64,000 nt of DNA from Bacteroides sp. 519 (GCF_010500955.1 NZ_QVMJ01000002.1:62001-126000), one strand, 5' to 3'; numbered from the stretch's first letter, positions 52,289 to 61,179 are shown. Program-made: numbers and translations. The notes: generated by a model not told the origin, from the letters alone.

Positions 52289-53356
52289 TCACCCCTCATT
52301 CTCAAAGGCTTTAGGGTCGTAAGAGTAAGTCTTATCCTTTTTGGTTATTACCCCTTTCCCCATCAGGAATTTGTTCAGCTCCACGCACACATTCCGTCCT
52401 CGTTTATAACCAATAGTCTCATAACCTTTTTGCAGAGCTTTGAGCATATTCTCATACCCGACAATTACCCCTTCCGAAAACACACTTTCCAATGCACTCA
52501 CATGCTGCTCTTCCGTCAATACTTCAAAGAGAGGTTTGCGTTCCGTCTCAAACGCATAATTATCTACTAATTCCGGCAATGCTTCACTATTGATTTTAAA
52601 TGCGAACGGAGTAAATTCTTTCTCCCGGATATGCATGGCCTTTACTTGACTTATACTGCTGTCAAATGGACTTTTCGTAACTTGGAGTATTGTTTCAGCC
52701 TTATTATTCAGTTCTGTTCCTATGTGCCCACGGGTATTATCATCACCTTTATTAAGATGCAGCACCGTATGGATATGCAAGTCATGCATACTAGACCACC
52801 GCATCAGGTCATTGATAAGTTCTACCGACTCACTGGGATTGTTGATGTCGTACATGAGATCACGAATCCCATCAATCACCACGAACCCGATATTTGGGTC
52901 TGTATCCAGTGCAAGGTTAATGATCTGCCTTCTGTGTTTGGGTGAATACTCTCGTAACATAAAAAACTCCAGTCGTTCATTCTCACGATCAGTAGGCATT
53001 CCGGCCAAAGTCAGTATCCGTTCCAATACCTTGTGACAATGACACTTGCTCTGTTCTGTATCTACATATAGAACTTTATGCTTTTCTTTCGGTAAAATTG
53101 CCTTGTAGCGTAGCACCTCTTCACCAGACAGTGCAGAAGCCACAATAGCCGACACGTTGAAAGTTTTCTTGCTCTTCGGTTTTCCGGTCGATGCACTGAA
53201 GTTTCCTAGCGTAGCAATGGTAATACCATCTACTTGTACTATCTCCGGTGGGTAAGCATAAACATCTGTTACTCTGAGTCGGATAAACTCCAAAATCTGC
53301 TCAAAGGCACTTTCGTCTATATCTTCACCCAAACTTATCTTTTTGTTCTCAATCAT
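52289..53356 (-). CDS. RepA/RecA-like AAA ATPase of mobilisable elements
   Basis: A 355-aa ATPase with a RecA/DnaB-type core. A P-loop variant TGKPKSKKTFN (about 76-86) has Lys-Lys-Thr where Gly-Lys-Thr is usual. The Walker B strand is IGFVVIDGIRDLMYDI (about 155-170), and VLYVDTEQSKCHCHKV and HTVLHLNKGDDNTRGHIGTE follow the family pattern of RepA-like hexameric helicases and TnpC-type proteins. With the primase it forms a replication module, of the kind seen in NBU-like elements. Short helical C-terminal domain (about 290-355). Confidence 0.8.
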   Translation of the reverse strand: MIENKKISLGEDIDESAFEQILEFIRLRVTDVYAYPPEIVQVDGITIATLGNFSASTGKPKSKKTFNVSAIVASALSGEEVLRYKAILPKEKHKVLYVDTEQSKCHCHKVLERILTLAGMPTDRENERLEFFMLREYSPKHRRQIINLALDTDPNIGFVVIDGIRDLMYDINNPSESVELINDLMRWSSMHDLHIHTVLHLNKGDDNTRGHIGTELNNKAETILQVTKSPFDSSISQVKAMHIREKEFTPFAFKINSEALPELVDNYAFETERKPLFEVLTEEQHVSALESVFSEGVIVGYENMLKALQKGYETIGYKRGRNVCVELNKFLMGKGVITKKDKTYSYDPKAFENEG

Positions 53357-53471
53357 ATTTTGCAGCCTTTTCTTTTTGAATCAATCGTTTATTTTTAATT
53401 GCATTATATCCGACCTTTAACTCTATCAGAGATTCAGTTAGAATAATATAATCCATGTGTTCATCTCTTAT

Positions 53472-53798
53472 TTATGTTTTGAAGTCCATTACGCCTTCTT
53501 CCTCGCTTCCATTTTCTAAAGGGTTCTGACACATCCATTCATCCAGCTCCTGTTTACTGAAATAAATCAGCTTTCCCGTTGGTTTATAATAGGGTATGCC
53601 ACCACTTCTTGTCAACTTGTAAAGCTGGCTATTAGACAAGGAAAGATACTCACGCGCTTCCTTAAAATTGAGTGTATCTTTAATGCAATAGAGAGCATTC
53701 TCTATTTTTTCCATTCGTGTAATAATATAACTTAGCTTTAATAAGCAGGTGGAGCATACAGTAGAATCTCCGACCTCTTCCACATTTTTCTTTTTCAT
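53472..53798 (-). CDS. excisionase-type HTH protein
   Basis: A 108-aa protein. The HTH_17 (MerR-like winged helix) part covers about 48-95: LNFKEAREYLSLSNSQLYKL, TRSGGIPYYKPTGKLIYFSK, QELDEWM. The N-terminal region has a CSTC pair and a short helix. Similar proteins precede replication and mobilisation modules in Bacteroides elements and act as excision or regulatory factors. The paralogue at 54108 shares SQLYKLTR and IPxYKP. Confidence 0.8.
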   Translation of the reverse strand: MKKKNVEEVGDSTVCSTCLLKLSYIITRMEKIENALYCIKDTLNFKEAREYLSLSNSQLYKLTRSGGIPYYKPTGKLIYFSKQELDEWMCQNPLENGSEEEGVMDFKT

Positions 53799-53833
53799 TG
53801 CTACTACTTAAATTCTTTTTTTTGATTATGCCA

Positions 53834-54073
53834 TTAATAAAGGAATAATAAAAGCATCAATACCAGCATCAGGAATATACAATCTCCCAAAAATGATCTT
53901 ATAAAACGAAATACATTTTCTTCTTTAGAAAAATTCATTTCATAAAGATGAAATAAAAGCGAGCCGATAATCAGCAAAAGCACACCCATCAATAGATATG
54001 GTAAGTAAGATACCACCATTATTAAGGACTCATGTATTTGTTCTATATCGTTTGTATAATGCACACTGCTCAT
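53834..54073 (-). CDS. small membrane protein
   Basis: A 79-aa protein with two hydrophobic helices (about 14-41: LIMVVSYLPYLLMGVLLLII, and 61-78: CIFLMLVLMLLLFLY). No family is recognised. It lies between two HTH genes on the same strand with short gaps, so it is probably part of the same transcript. Confidence 0.6.
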   Translation of the reverse strand: MSSVHYTNDIEQIHESLIMVVSYLPYLLMGVLLLIIGSLLFHLYEMNFSKEENVFRFIRSFLGDCIFLMLVLMLLLFLY

Positions 54074-54107
54074 TGATAAACTGTTAAAAAATAAATTCTT
54101 TATCTAT

Positions 54108-54461
54108 TCATATCCCTTTGTTTACCGTTACCTTGGCAGGATTCTGTTTTACCCATTCCAGAAGCTCACTCCTATAAAAATAGATAGCCTTTCCACCTGG
54201 TTTATAGTGAGGTATAGCCAAGGTCCTGGTCAACTTATAAAGTTGACTTTTGGAAGCATTAAGAAAGTCACTGGCTTCATTCAATGAAAGAATTTCCTTT
54301 GTCATAAAAAGGTGATCCTCTATATATTTTATCCGTTTTAGAAGAATCTCTATGGAACCCAGTTGTCCTATTATATCCTCCAATTGCTTTACACGTTCTG
54401 TAAGCCTAAGCTGAATCATATTTATAGAATCTGGATCTCTCATTGGTTCTATTTGTTCCAT
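54108..54461 (-). CDS. excisionase-type HTH protein, paralogue
   Basis: A 117-aa protein with an N-terminal coiled-coil-like helix (MIQLRLTERVKQLEDIIGQL) and a C-terminal HTH_17 domain (LSLNEASDFLNASKSQLYKL, TRTLAIPHYKPGGKAIYFYR). It is clearly related to the protein at 53472. Two such regulators in a row are common in Bacteroides mobile elements. Individual roles are unknown. Confidence 0.8.
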   Translation of the reverse strand: MEQIEPMRDPDSINMIQLRLTERVKQLEDIIGQLGSIEILLKRIKYIEDHLFMTKEILSLNEASDFLNASKSQLYKLTRTLAIPHYKPGGKAIYFYRSELLEWVKQNPAKVTVNKGI

Positions 54462-54588
54462 CTGTTGTTATTTTTTAATTGATTTAATCTTTGTTATATG
54501 GTGACCGGTTACGAAGGGCAAAATTAAAACACTATCAAATAAAGATTACAAGATCAACATTGATACTTAGCTATTATCAAGCATACTA

Positions 54589-54996
54589 TCAGGGGTTTCC
54601 TTTATTATATAATGACTTCTTTGCTATTTTTTTAGACAGAATATACTGCTTCACATCTTCATTAAGTTCTTTATCCGATTTATTCTTATCGCCCAAAAGC
54701 CATGCATCAATCTCTGATTTAAGAAATCGAATATGCTTCCCGTTTTTATGAAAAGGAATTTTCATTGTACTGGTCCATCCATATACCGTCTGCTCAGCTG
54801 GATGATTAGGTAGATAGGCACACAAGTCTTGCAAATTAAGCCACTTGTCCGACTCTTGAGTTGGAGTCACATGCTGATTCCTCATGCCGTCAATTTTCTG
54901 ACTCAGTTCTGTTAGTTTGTTCATCATCCATGATATTGCTCTTGGCAAATCCTCAAATTTAATATCTTCTTCATCCATGACTGTATAGATTTTCAT
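54589..54996 (-). CDS. HTH-domain protein of mobile element
   Basis: A 135-aa protein with a HTH_17-like domain at about 55-100 (WLNLQDLCAYLPNHPAEQTV, YGWTSTMKIPFHKNGKHIRF, LKSEIDAWLLG). The N-terminal region is a helix and the C-terminal end is strongly basic (KKIAKKSLYNKGNP). The same pattern is found in small regulators near Bacteroides integrases. It lies 324 bp from the integrase, with a hairpin between. Confidence 0.75.
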   Translation of the reverse strand: MKIYTVMDEEDIKFEDLPRAISWMMNKLTELSQKIDGMRNQHVTPTQESDKWLNLQDLCAYLPNHPAEQTVYGWTSTMKIPFHKNGKHIRFLKSEIDAWLLGDKNKSDKELNEDVKQYILSKKIAKKSLYNKGNP

Positions 54997-55319
54997 TGCT
55001 ATAATTATCGTTGATTATCTTGATTTCACCGCAAAAGAACACAAAAGAGTAATGCTGATTTGCTACTGATTAATACCAACATCGTTAGCATATTCGAATC
55101 ATCACCTCTATTTTTTTTAAAACATTAATATCCAACGAATATTTAAAATGTTAAATCTATTAATGGCGCACTATAATGATTTATATCATAAGCCGCCATT
55201 AGCCTTTCATCGTATTTTCATTATCACGATAGATAAACAAGGATAGAAAAAGCTAATAAAAAAAGCCATTCACAACTTTAAGTATGAATGGCTCTATTTT
55301 AAATTAAAATCTATATTCT
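54997..55319. other. 323-bp gap between HTH gene and integrase
   Basis: AT-rich, no gene seen. It contains an inverted repeat TAATGGCG (55161-55168) / CGCCATTA (55194-55201) with a 25-nt loop and the integrase terminator at 55257-55293. The promoter of the leftward HTH operon should lie in the left part. Confidence 0.45.
55257..55293 (-). terminator. intrinsic terminator of the integrase gene
   Basis: On the minus strand the stem AGCCATTC (55286-55293 complement) / GAATGGCT (55264-55271 complement) has a 14-nt loop and is followed by seven T residues. It lies 27 bp after the integrase stop. Confidence 0.75.
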
Positions 55320-56588
55320 TCAGTCTTTTATTTTATCTACATCCACATTTAAATGGATTGCCTCTGTTGCTTTGTTTTTCTTTTCGTCAACAACCTTACC
55401 GTAAATCTGAGTAGTTTTCACATTAGTATGCCCCAACATCTTACTGAGTGTATAAATATCTGTGCCTCCTGCCAATTGCAAAGTAGCATAAGTATGTCGA
55501 AAGCAATGAAAAGTAATGTTCCTTGTGATACCAGCAGATTTGATCCATTGTTTCAAAGGTCTGGAAATCCAGGACGGATCCGGCAAATCTGAGAAGACCA
55601 GATACTCCGGCTTTCGTGGCTCACCACATAATTTATAAGCCTGTTCTGATATCGGCATATATTCCACACCTTTAGTCTTCTGTTGCGTAAAATTCAACCT
55701 ATACTCTTCACCATCTTTTTGTATTTCTTCCCATTTCAGTTTTTGAATATCGCAATGGCGAAGACCGGTAAGTGCAGAAAACAGTGCAGCTCGTTTCATA
55801 ACAAGCTTATCACACGGAGTAATCGCCAGCCTATTCAATTCCTCTGCCGTCAAGTATTCGCGTCGACTTTCTTGCCCTCTTATACCTTTTGACTTAGATG
55901 CCAAATCTATCGTCAGATAACCATCAACAAACGCCTGTTTCAAGGCAGCTTTAAAAATAGAAAAGTAAGTAGAAGCCGTATTTAAAGAAATGATTCCACT
56001 CTTATTTCCACCCTGTGGTGCAGTGATAAGGAATCTTTTGAATTCTTCAATCAAATGAATATCCATTTGGGCAAAAAGTATAGCATCACCTTGGATAAAA
56101 ATCTTAAGCAGTTCATAAACCCTTTCCCAGTTTACGACAATGGATTCAGAGCTCGTCTTGTGTCGCCGAGTACTTTCTTGTTTAAAATACTCGATGAAGT
56201 TACACTGAAAACGTTCGTTTTGTTCCGCCTGAGCAGCTTCAGCGTCTGTAAAAAGAAAAGCATTGTCATATTCTCTTTGGCGGATATCTCTGATTTTGTC
56301 AGCATATACACAAGTTTGCTGGTCTACGTTTGACTTACACTGAATAATACCATTCACATCACGCTTCGGTTTATAAGAAACTGTACCGTCAGAACCAGTA
56401 CGAGCTTTCCTGCTTTTATTCCATAAAGGAGTAGATATGGATCGATTGATATATTCACGAATACGTGCAGGCTTTTTGCTACCTTGTTCATACACGGGGT
56501 AAGCTTCAAGATACAGATGCCACACTTCATAGTTCGCAGACTTACGAAGCTTGACAGAAACACGAGTGTGATCAAATGCTTTTTTCAT
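55320..56588 (-). CDS. int: tyrosine-family site-specific integrase
   Basis: A 422-aa tyrosine recombinase of the Bacteroidetes ICE type. An arm-type DNA-binding domain occupies about 10-110, and a SAM-like core-binding domain about 125-230. The catalytic domain has Arg277 (LTGLRHCDI), His361-x-x-Arg364 (HCFRHTYATL), His387 (LGHTNVKTTQ) and the nucleophile Tyr396 (IYGKVV), so it should be active. It would insert and excise the element. It lies 8 bp after the double-HTH gene, with which it probably forms an operon. Confidence 0.93.
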   Translation of the reverse strand: MKKAFDHTRVSVKLRKSANYEVWHLYLEAYPVYEQGSKKPARIREYINRSISTPLWNKSRKARTGSDGTVSYKPKRDVNGIIQCKSNVDQQTCVYADKIRDIRQREYDNAFLFTDAEAAQAEQNERFQCNFIEYFKQESTRRHKTSSESIVVNWERVYELLKIFIQGDAILFAQMDIHLIEEFKRFLITAPQGGNKSGIISLNTASTYFSIFKAALKQAFVDGYLTIDLASKSKGIRGQESRREYLTAEELNRLAITPCDKLVMKRAALFSALTGLRHCDIQKLKWEEIQKDGEEYRLNFTQQKTKGVEYMPISEQAYKLCGEPRKPEYLVFSDLPDPSWISRPLKQWIKSAGITRNITFHCFRHTYATLQLAGGTDIYTLSKMLGHTNVKTTQIYGKVVDEKKNKATEAIHLNVDVDKIKD

Positions 56589-56596
56589 ATCCTACA

Positions 56597-57145
56597 TTAT
56601 TTATATAAGTCATCAATTTCAGATTTTGGCACATATACATAGTTTCCTATCTGACGAGTAGGAATGCTATACTTGCGAATATGCAGATAAACGGTACTAT
56701 CATCCATATGGAACTTCTCTGCAATCTCACCAATAGTATAGCAATTTTCCGGCTCCATATTATAAAGTTTCGGTAATCGCTTTACATCATTGTTTGCAAA
56801 ATTCCGCTTAGGAAAACACTCATCTAATTCTTGTCGTCTAATCCTAATAAGATGCTTTCCTAAATTAATGCTCGGTATCTTTCCACTACGTATATATTGG
56901 TAAAGGGATGTTCTTCCAACCAAATATATAGCCATAGCTTCTTTGACCGTAATATACTCACGTGCATCATCTACATTCTCTGCTATTTTGCTTAAGACTT
57001 CATTCTTCAACACTTCCGCTTTACGGCGTTTATAAGCTTTCTGAGTACACTTATTGCAGCAATACCTGGACTCTATCGTCTTTGCAAGAAATGGCATTCC
57101 GCACACCTCACAACGTCTTTCTATTTGAAATTTAGCTTTGGCCAT
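56597..57145 (-). CDS. double excisionase-type HTH protein with N-terminal zinc finger
   Basis: A 182-aa protein. Residues 12-36 hold a treble-clef-like zinc-finger pattern: CEVCGMPF ... YCCNKC. Two HTH_17 domains follow: EYITVKEAMAIYLVGRTSLY with GKIPSINLGKHLIRIRR (about 63-115), and CYTIGEIAEKFHMDDSTVYL with YSIPTRQIGNYVYVPKSEID (about 133-180). The layout suggests a factor that bends or joins DNA during integration and excision, or controls int. It is upstream of int in the same direction and next to repeated sequences at the element end. Confidence 0.85.
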   Translation of the reverse strand: MAKAKFQIERRCEVCGMPFLAKTIESRYCCNKCTQKAYKRRKAEVLKNEVLSKIAENVDDAREYITVKEAMAIYLVGRTSLYQYIRSGKIPSINLGKHLIRIRRQELDECFPKRNFANNDVKRLPKLYNMEPENCYTIGEIAEKFHMDDSTVYLHIRKYSIPTRQIGNYVYVPKSEIDDLYK

Positions 57146-57193
57146 ATCATCATTACTTTAGTCTAATTATGCACATATCTGGAGATACGTATC

Positions 57194-57267
57194 ATATTGT
57201 ACAATATTATCACTCTTTTCGTACAGATACAAATAAGGTACAAATATAAGCGAAATATGCGAATATA
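57194..57267. repeat. clustered short repeats at the right end of the element
   Basis: A 14-bp perfect palindrome ATATTGTACAATAT (57194-57207) is followed by direct repeats TACAAATA (57228-57235 and 57239-57246, 11 bp apart) with a related TACAGATA (57222-57229), then GCGAAATAT and GCGAATATA (57250-57267). They lie upstream of the double-HTH and int genes and before the dnaK terminator, so they are candidates for integrase or excision-factor binding sites and for attR. The crossover sequence is not identified. Confidence 0.45.
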
Positions 57268-57298
57268 ACAATACATATAACAAAATATATAAAACAGA

Positions 57299-57333
57299 AA
57301 ATGGGGCATAACTCATTGAGTTACACCCCATTT
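57299..57333 (-). terminator. intrinsic terminator of dnaK
   Basis: AAATGGGG and TAACTC pair with GAGTTA and CCCCATTT around an ATT loop, with two internal mismatches. On the minus strand a T-rich stretch follows. It sits 41 bp after the dnaK stop and marks native chromosome. Confidence 0.8.
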
Positions 57334-57374
57334 ATTTATTTATAGCTATCGTTACTTATCGATAATTACCCACC

Positions 57375-59288
57375 TTATTTGACTTCTTCGAAATCCGCAT
57401 CCTGAATATTCTCGCCCTCATTAGCACCTGTACTTCCACCTTGAGCGCCAGCATTCATATCCGGACCTGCTTGTGCACCACCTTGAGCACCGCTTTGTGC
57501 ATACATTTCAGCACTTGCAGCTTGAAATGCAGCATTTACCTCTGCCATAGCAGTATCAACAGCAGCAATATCCTGAGCTTTATGAGCATCTTTCAGTTTA
57601 TTCAAAGCAGCTTCAATCGGAGCTTTTTTGTCAGCTGATAATTTATCACCCAGTTCATTCAATTGAGTTTCTGTTTGGAATATCACGCTATCAGCTTGAT
57701 TCAGCTTATCAATTTTTTCGCGTTCTTTCTTATCTGCTTCGGCATTTGCTTCGGCTTCGGCTTTCATCTTTTCGATTTCTTCTTTGCTTAAACCGCTTGA
57801 AGCTTCGATACGAATTGTTTGTTCTTTACCAGTAGCTTTATCTTTTGCCGATACTTTCAAGATACCATTGGCATCAATATCGAAAGCAACTTCAATTTGA
57901 GGAACACCACGACGTGCCGGAGCAATACCTGATAAGTTGAACTGACCAATTGATTTATTCTGGCTTGCCATCGGACGCTCACCCTGAAGAACATGAATTG
58001 TTACCTCCGACTGATTATCGGCAGCAGTTGAGAATGTTTCAGTTTTACGAGCAGGAATTGTAGTGTTAGCATCAATCATCTTAGTCATTACACCACCCAA
58101 AGTTTCAATACCCATTGAAAGTGGAGTAACATCAAGAAGAACTACACCTTTAATTTCGTCTGTTAAAACAGCACCCTGAACGGCAGCACCAACTGCAACC
58201 ACTTCGTCTGGATTTACACCTTTTGAAGGAGCTTTACCAAAGAAATCTTCAACTAATTTCTGTACAGCAGGTATACGTGAAGAACCACCTACAAGAATAA
58301 CTTCGTCGATATCTGAGTTGCCTAATCCAGCATCGCTCATTGCTTTTTTACATGGTTCAAGACAAGCCTGAATCAAACTGTGAGACAATGATTCGAATTT
58401 TGCACGAGTTAATGTTTTAACCAAGTGCTTTGGCACACCGTCAACCGGCATAATGTATGGCAAGTTGATTTCTGTTGTTGTTGAAGAAGAAAGCTCAATC
58501 TTAGCTTTTTCGGCAGCTTCTTTCAAACGTTGCAATGCCATAGGATCTTTAGTTAGATCAGCACCTTCGTCGTTTTTGAATTCTTCTGCCAACCAGTTGA
58601 TAATCACCTGGTCAAAGTCGTCACCACCAAGGTGAGTATCACCATTAGTAGAAAGAACTTCGAACACACCGCCACCAAATTCAAGAATAGAAATATCGAA
58701 TGTACCACCACCAAGGTCGAATACAGCAATCTTCATATCTTTATGGGCTTTATCAAGACCATAAGCCAAAGCTGCTGCTGTTGGTTCGTTTACAATACGT
58801 TTTACTTCCAATCCGGCAATCTGACCGGCTTCTTTTGTTGCCTGACGCTGTGAATCGGAGAAGTATGCAGGTACAGTAATTACTGCTTCTGTAACTTCCT
58901 GTCCAAGATAATCTTCGGCAGTTTTCTTCATTTTTTGAAGAATCATTGCAGAAATTTCTTGTGGAGTATATAAACGTCCGTCGATATCTACACGAGGCAT
59001 GTTATTTTGTTCTACTACCTTGTAAGGAACACGGGATACTTCTTTTTGTACCTGTTGCCAGTTTTCGCCCATGAAACGTTTGATAGAAAAGATTGTTCTG
59101 GTTGGATTAGTAATAGCCTGACGTTTAGCAGGATCACCTACTTTACGTTCGCCACCATCCACAAAAGCTACGATTGAAGGAGTTGTACGTTTACCTTCGC
59201 TATTGGCAATAACTACAGGTTCGTTACCTTCGAATACAGAAACACAAGAGTTTGTAGTTCCTAAGTCAATTCCAATTATTTTTCCCAT
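57375..59288 (-). CDS. dnaK: chaperone protein DnaK (Hsp70)
   Basis: A complete 637-aa Hsp70. The ATPase domain starts [19 protein letters not shown] and has [15 protein letters not shown] and [13 protein letters not shown]. The substrate-binding domain contains [20 protein letters not shown] and [20 protein letters not shown], followed by the helical lid and the usual acidic end [11 protein letters not shown] preceded by a Gly/Gln/Ala-rich linker. It refolds and protects proteins together with DnaJ and GrpE, neither of which is next to it. Length and order are normal. Confidence 0.99.
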   Translation of the reverse strand: MGKIIGIDLGTTNSCVSVFEGNEPVVIANSEGKRTTPSIVAFVDGGERKVGDPAKRQAITNPTRTIFSIKRFMGENWQQVQKEVSRVPYKVVEQNNMPRVDIDGRLYTPQEISAMILQKMKKTAEDYLGQEVTEAVITVPAYFSDSQRQATKEAGQIAGLEVKRIVNEPTAAALAYGLDKAHKDMKIAVFDLGGGTFDISILEFGGGVFEVLSTNGDTHLGGDDFDQVIINWLAEEFKNDEGADLTKDPMALQRLKEAAEKAKIELSSSTTTEINLPYIMPVDGVPKHLVKTLTRAKFESLSHSLIQACLEPCKKAMSDAGLGNSDIDEVILVGGSSRIPAVQKLVEDFFGKAPSKGVNPDEVVAVGAAVQGAVLTDEIKGVVLLDVTPLSMGIETLGGVMTKMIDANTTIPARKTETFSTAADNQSEVTIHVLQGERPMASQNKSIGQFNLSGIAPARRGVPQIEVAFDIDANGILKVSAKDKATGKEQTIRIEASSGLSKEEIEKMKAEAEANAEADKKEREKIDKLNQADSVIFQTETQLNELGDKLSADKKAPIEAALNKLKDAHKAQDIAAVDTAMAEVNAAFQAASAEMYAQSGAQGGAQAGPDMNAGAQGGSTGANEGENIQDADFEEVK

Positions 59289-59442
59289 AATTTTTCTTTA
59301 TATTTATTATTTTGTTTTATTTAAATTCCGAATTGTGTCTGTATTAAATAACACTTGGTTTTTATTTAAGTTCATACAGACGACCATAGAAAAACAAACC
59401 TTGTGCCAACAATTAATTTTATAAAAAAAGTGGGGTATTGAC

Positions 59443-59456
59443 AGTCGGAACCGACT
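59443..59456. promoter_or_regulatory. dyad between dnaK and the HIT gene
   Basis: AGTCGG-AA-CCGACT is a perfect dyad in the 287-bp divergent region. TTGACAG overlaps its left arm, and a second GTGACAG follows 14 bp later. It may be a control site for heat-shock expression of dnaK, but it does not match the CIRCE element. Confidence 0.3.
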
Positions 59457-59539
59457 AAAAGTGACAGAACGGCAGTTGAAAGAATAATCTTTTGCCTAAA
59501 ATGAACAAAAATTACACACCATTGTCTGCAATAAAAAGA

Positions 59540-59547
59540 TATCTTTG
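59540..59547 (+). promoter_or_regulatory. predicted -7 box of the HIT gene
   Basis: TATCTTTG matches TAnnTTTG and lies 28 bp before the ATG. A TTG at 59522-59524 is 15 bp upstream, closer than the usual 19 bp, so the -33 assignment is weak. Confidence 0.45.
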
Positions 59548-59575
59548 TTCCACAATTATTTAAAAAACAAGTATT

Positions 59576-60001
59576 ATGAAAAGTGATCCGAAAGAATGCC
59601 TATATTGTCAGAATAATGACAATCTTCACAATCTGATGATTGAAGTTGCTAAACTTAATGTTTCAAGAGTATTTATCTTTAAAGAACAAACTTATTACGG
59701 CCGCTGCCTGGTTGCTTACAATGAACATGTAAACGATTTAAATGAACTTAGCGACGATGATCGTAATGCATTTATGGCAGATGTGGTTAAGGTTACACGT
59801 GCTATGAGCAAGGTCTTCAATCCGGAAAAGATAAACTATGGAGCATATTCGGACAAGCTGTCACACCTTCATTTTCATCTTGTGCCTAAATATGTAGATG
59901 GTCCTGATTATGGTGGCACCTTCCAAATGAATCCCGGTAAAGTTTATCTTACCGACACAGAATACCAAGAGATGATCGAAAAAATAAGTAGTGAGTTGTG
60001 A
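59576..60001 (+). CDS. HIT-family nucleotide hydrolase/transferase
   Basis: A 141-aa HIT protein. The active-site histidine triad is HLHFHLVP (about 106-113), and a CLYC pair at the N-terminus (residues 8-11) may bind zinc with a later His. The family hydrolyses or transfers nucleoside monophosphates, such as adenosine-lysine or Ap4A-type substrates. Substrate is not predictable. It is convergent with the S4 gene; a long hairpin separates their ends. Confidence 0.9.
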   Translation: MKSDPKECLYCQNNDNLHNLMIEVAKLNVSRVFIFKEQTYYGRCLVAYNEHVNDLNELSDDDRNAFMADVVKVTRAMSKVFNPEKINYGAYSDKLSHLHFHLVPKYVDGPDYGGTFQMNPGKVYLTDTEYQEMIEKISSEL

Positions 60002-60002
60002 G

Positions 60003-60116
60003 TAATGAGTAGTGAGTTTTGAGTAGTGAGTGGTGAGTTTTGAGTTACGATGCCGCAGGGCAACTCAAAACTCATTACTCAAAACTCATAACTCATTACT
60101 CATTACTCATTACTTA
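60003..60116. repeat. long imperfect hairpin between convergent genes (copy 1)
   Basis: GAGTTTTGAGTT (60035-60046) pairs perfectly with AACTCAAAACTC (60062-60073) around the loop ACGATGCCGCAGGGC. Further out, runs of GAGTAGTGAGT/GAGTAATGAG pair imperfectly with ACTCATTACTCATTAC. It probably ends both transcripts. The same loop core occurs at 60571-60585. Confidence 0.75.
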
Positions 60117-60527
60117 CTCCTCAAAGTCGAATTCGAAGTTAAAATCATCCATAAATTCCGGAGATGTAAAATCTTCGAGTTCCCTGCGATCTTTTTTAGT
60201 AGGACGTCCCATTCCACGGGCACGATCTACAAATCCGCTTACTTTACTCATTTCTAGTAATTCGTATTGATCGGGAGGAGTAACATTTTCCATTACTTCA
60301 GGAACAAGCTTTGCTCCTACCCTCTTCTCAATAGCTTGAAGTACTTTAAATGAATAGGTAATAGGTGGCTTTTTAACTTGAATTATATCATCTACTTTTA
60401 TCATACGTGCAGGCTTTACCTGCATACCGTTAAGAGATATTCGTCCTTTCTTGCAAGCTTCGGCAGCTATTGTACGGGTTTTAAAAATACGTGCTGCCCA
60501 TAGCCATTTATCTATTCTTGCTTCCAT
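60114..60527 (-). CDS. S4-domain RNA-binding protein (HslR/Hsp15-like)
   Basis: A 137-aa protein starting with an S4 domain (RIDKWLWAARIFKTRTIAAE, ACKKGRISLNGMQVKPARMI), followed by a basic region GRPTKKDRRELEDF and an acidic end (FDFEFDFEE). It resembles Hsp15 (hslR), which binds stalled 50S subunits with attached nascent chain. The gene is flanked on both sides by similar hairpins, at 60003-60116 and 60531-60617. Confidence 0.85.
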   Translation of the reverse strand: MEARIDKWLWAARIFKTRTIAAEACKKGRISLNGMQVKPARMIKVDDIIQVKKPPITYSFKVLQAIEKRVGAKLVPEVMENVTPPDQYELLEMSKVSGFVDRARGMGRPTKKDRRELEDFTSPEFMDDFNFEFDFEE

Positions 60528-60530
60528 AAA

Positions 60531-60617
60531 AGTATTGAGTTATGAGTATTGAGTTATGAGTTATGAGTTTACGATGCCGCATGGCAACTCAAAACTCATA
60601 ACTCATAACTCAATACT
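60531..60617. repeat. long hairpin between pth and S4 gene (copy 2)
   Basis: AGTATTGAGTTATGAG (60531-60546) pairs with CTCATAACTCAATACT (60602-60617) without mismatch. The inside has GAGTT and AACTC around TACGATGCCGCATGGC, matching the loop of copy 1 except for one or two bases. It overlaps the end of pth by 2 bp and may attenuate read-through into the S4 gene. Confidence 0.8.
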
Positions 60618-61179
60618 ATTTCTTGTTATACTTATTCATTGTTATATCAATCCCTGCCAAACAGAAACTCTTGATAATTTCGCCAGCAGTTTCCAAACGT
60701 TCGGGCATTGACTTCTGTTCTTCTATTTCAAAAGGGCTCAATACATATTGCACCTGAAAACCTCTCGGATAATCACTCCCAATACCAAAACGCAACCGGG
60801 AATATTCTTGTGTTCCTAAAATTGCAGCGATGTGTTTCAAGCCGTTATGTCCGGCATCACTACCTCTGGGTTTTAGTTGTAACCGTCCAAAAGGCAAAGC
60901 TATATCATCTACAATAACTAATACATTTTCTAAAGGTATTTGCTCCTTTTGCATATAATAGCGTACAGCGTTTCCACTGAGGTTCATAAACGTTGATGGT
61001 TTCAGCAAAATTAGCCGTCGGCCTTTTAAAGGCATATCGGCAACAAAGCCATAACGTTTATCGCTAAAAACAATATTGGACGCCTTTGCAAGGGCGTCCA
61101 ATACCATAAATCCTATATTGTGACGGGTTTCATGGTACTCCGGACCAATATTACCCAATCCAACAATCAAGTATTTCAT
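60616..61179 (-). CDS. pth: peptidyl-tRNA hydrolase
   Basis: A 187-aa enzyme that frees tRNA from peptidyl-tRNA dropped by ribosomes. [20 protein letters not shown] contains the substrate-binding Asn10 and catalytic His20; [18 protein letters not shown] and [20 protein letters not shown] with GHNGLKHI complete the family pattern. Length is typical. It follows rplY at about 100 bp, an order common in bacteria. Confidence 0.97.
   Translation of the reverse strand: MKYLIVGLGNIGPEYHETRHNIGFMVLDALAKASNIVFSDKRYGFVADMPLKGRRLILLKPSTFMNLSGNAVRYYMQKEQIPLENVLVIVDDIALPFGRLQLKPRGSDAGHNGLKHIAAILGTQEYSRLRFGIGSDYPRGFQVQYVLSPFEIEEQKSMPERLETAGEIIKSFCLAGIDITMNKYNKK

Larger units (their letters stand above)
24052..57267. 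mobile_element. integrative conjugative element (ICE) or derivative, ends approximate
   Basis: The region contains a VirD4-type coupling protein, VirB4-type ATPase, TraE/F/J/K/L/M/N/O homologues, an antirestriction protein, a primase, a RecA-like ATPase and a tyrosine integrase with a double-HTH protein at the right edge. It sits between a LytTR operon and dnaK. The given limits are minimal: the left end lies between 23932 and about 24052, the right end between 57146 and the dnaK terminator at 57299. I could not find a convincing pair of direct repeats for the attachment site, and no tRNA gene is at either end. No relaxase gene was recognised. Confidence 0.85.

Noticed and set aside
57211..57246. 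further AraC-type operator (CTTTTCGTACA and AAGGTACA)
   Set aside because: The two parts are 17 bp apart instead of 21, there is no matching -7 box, and the site is at the ICE end, far from the regulon.
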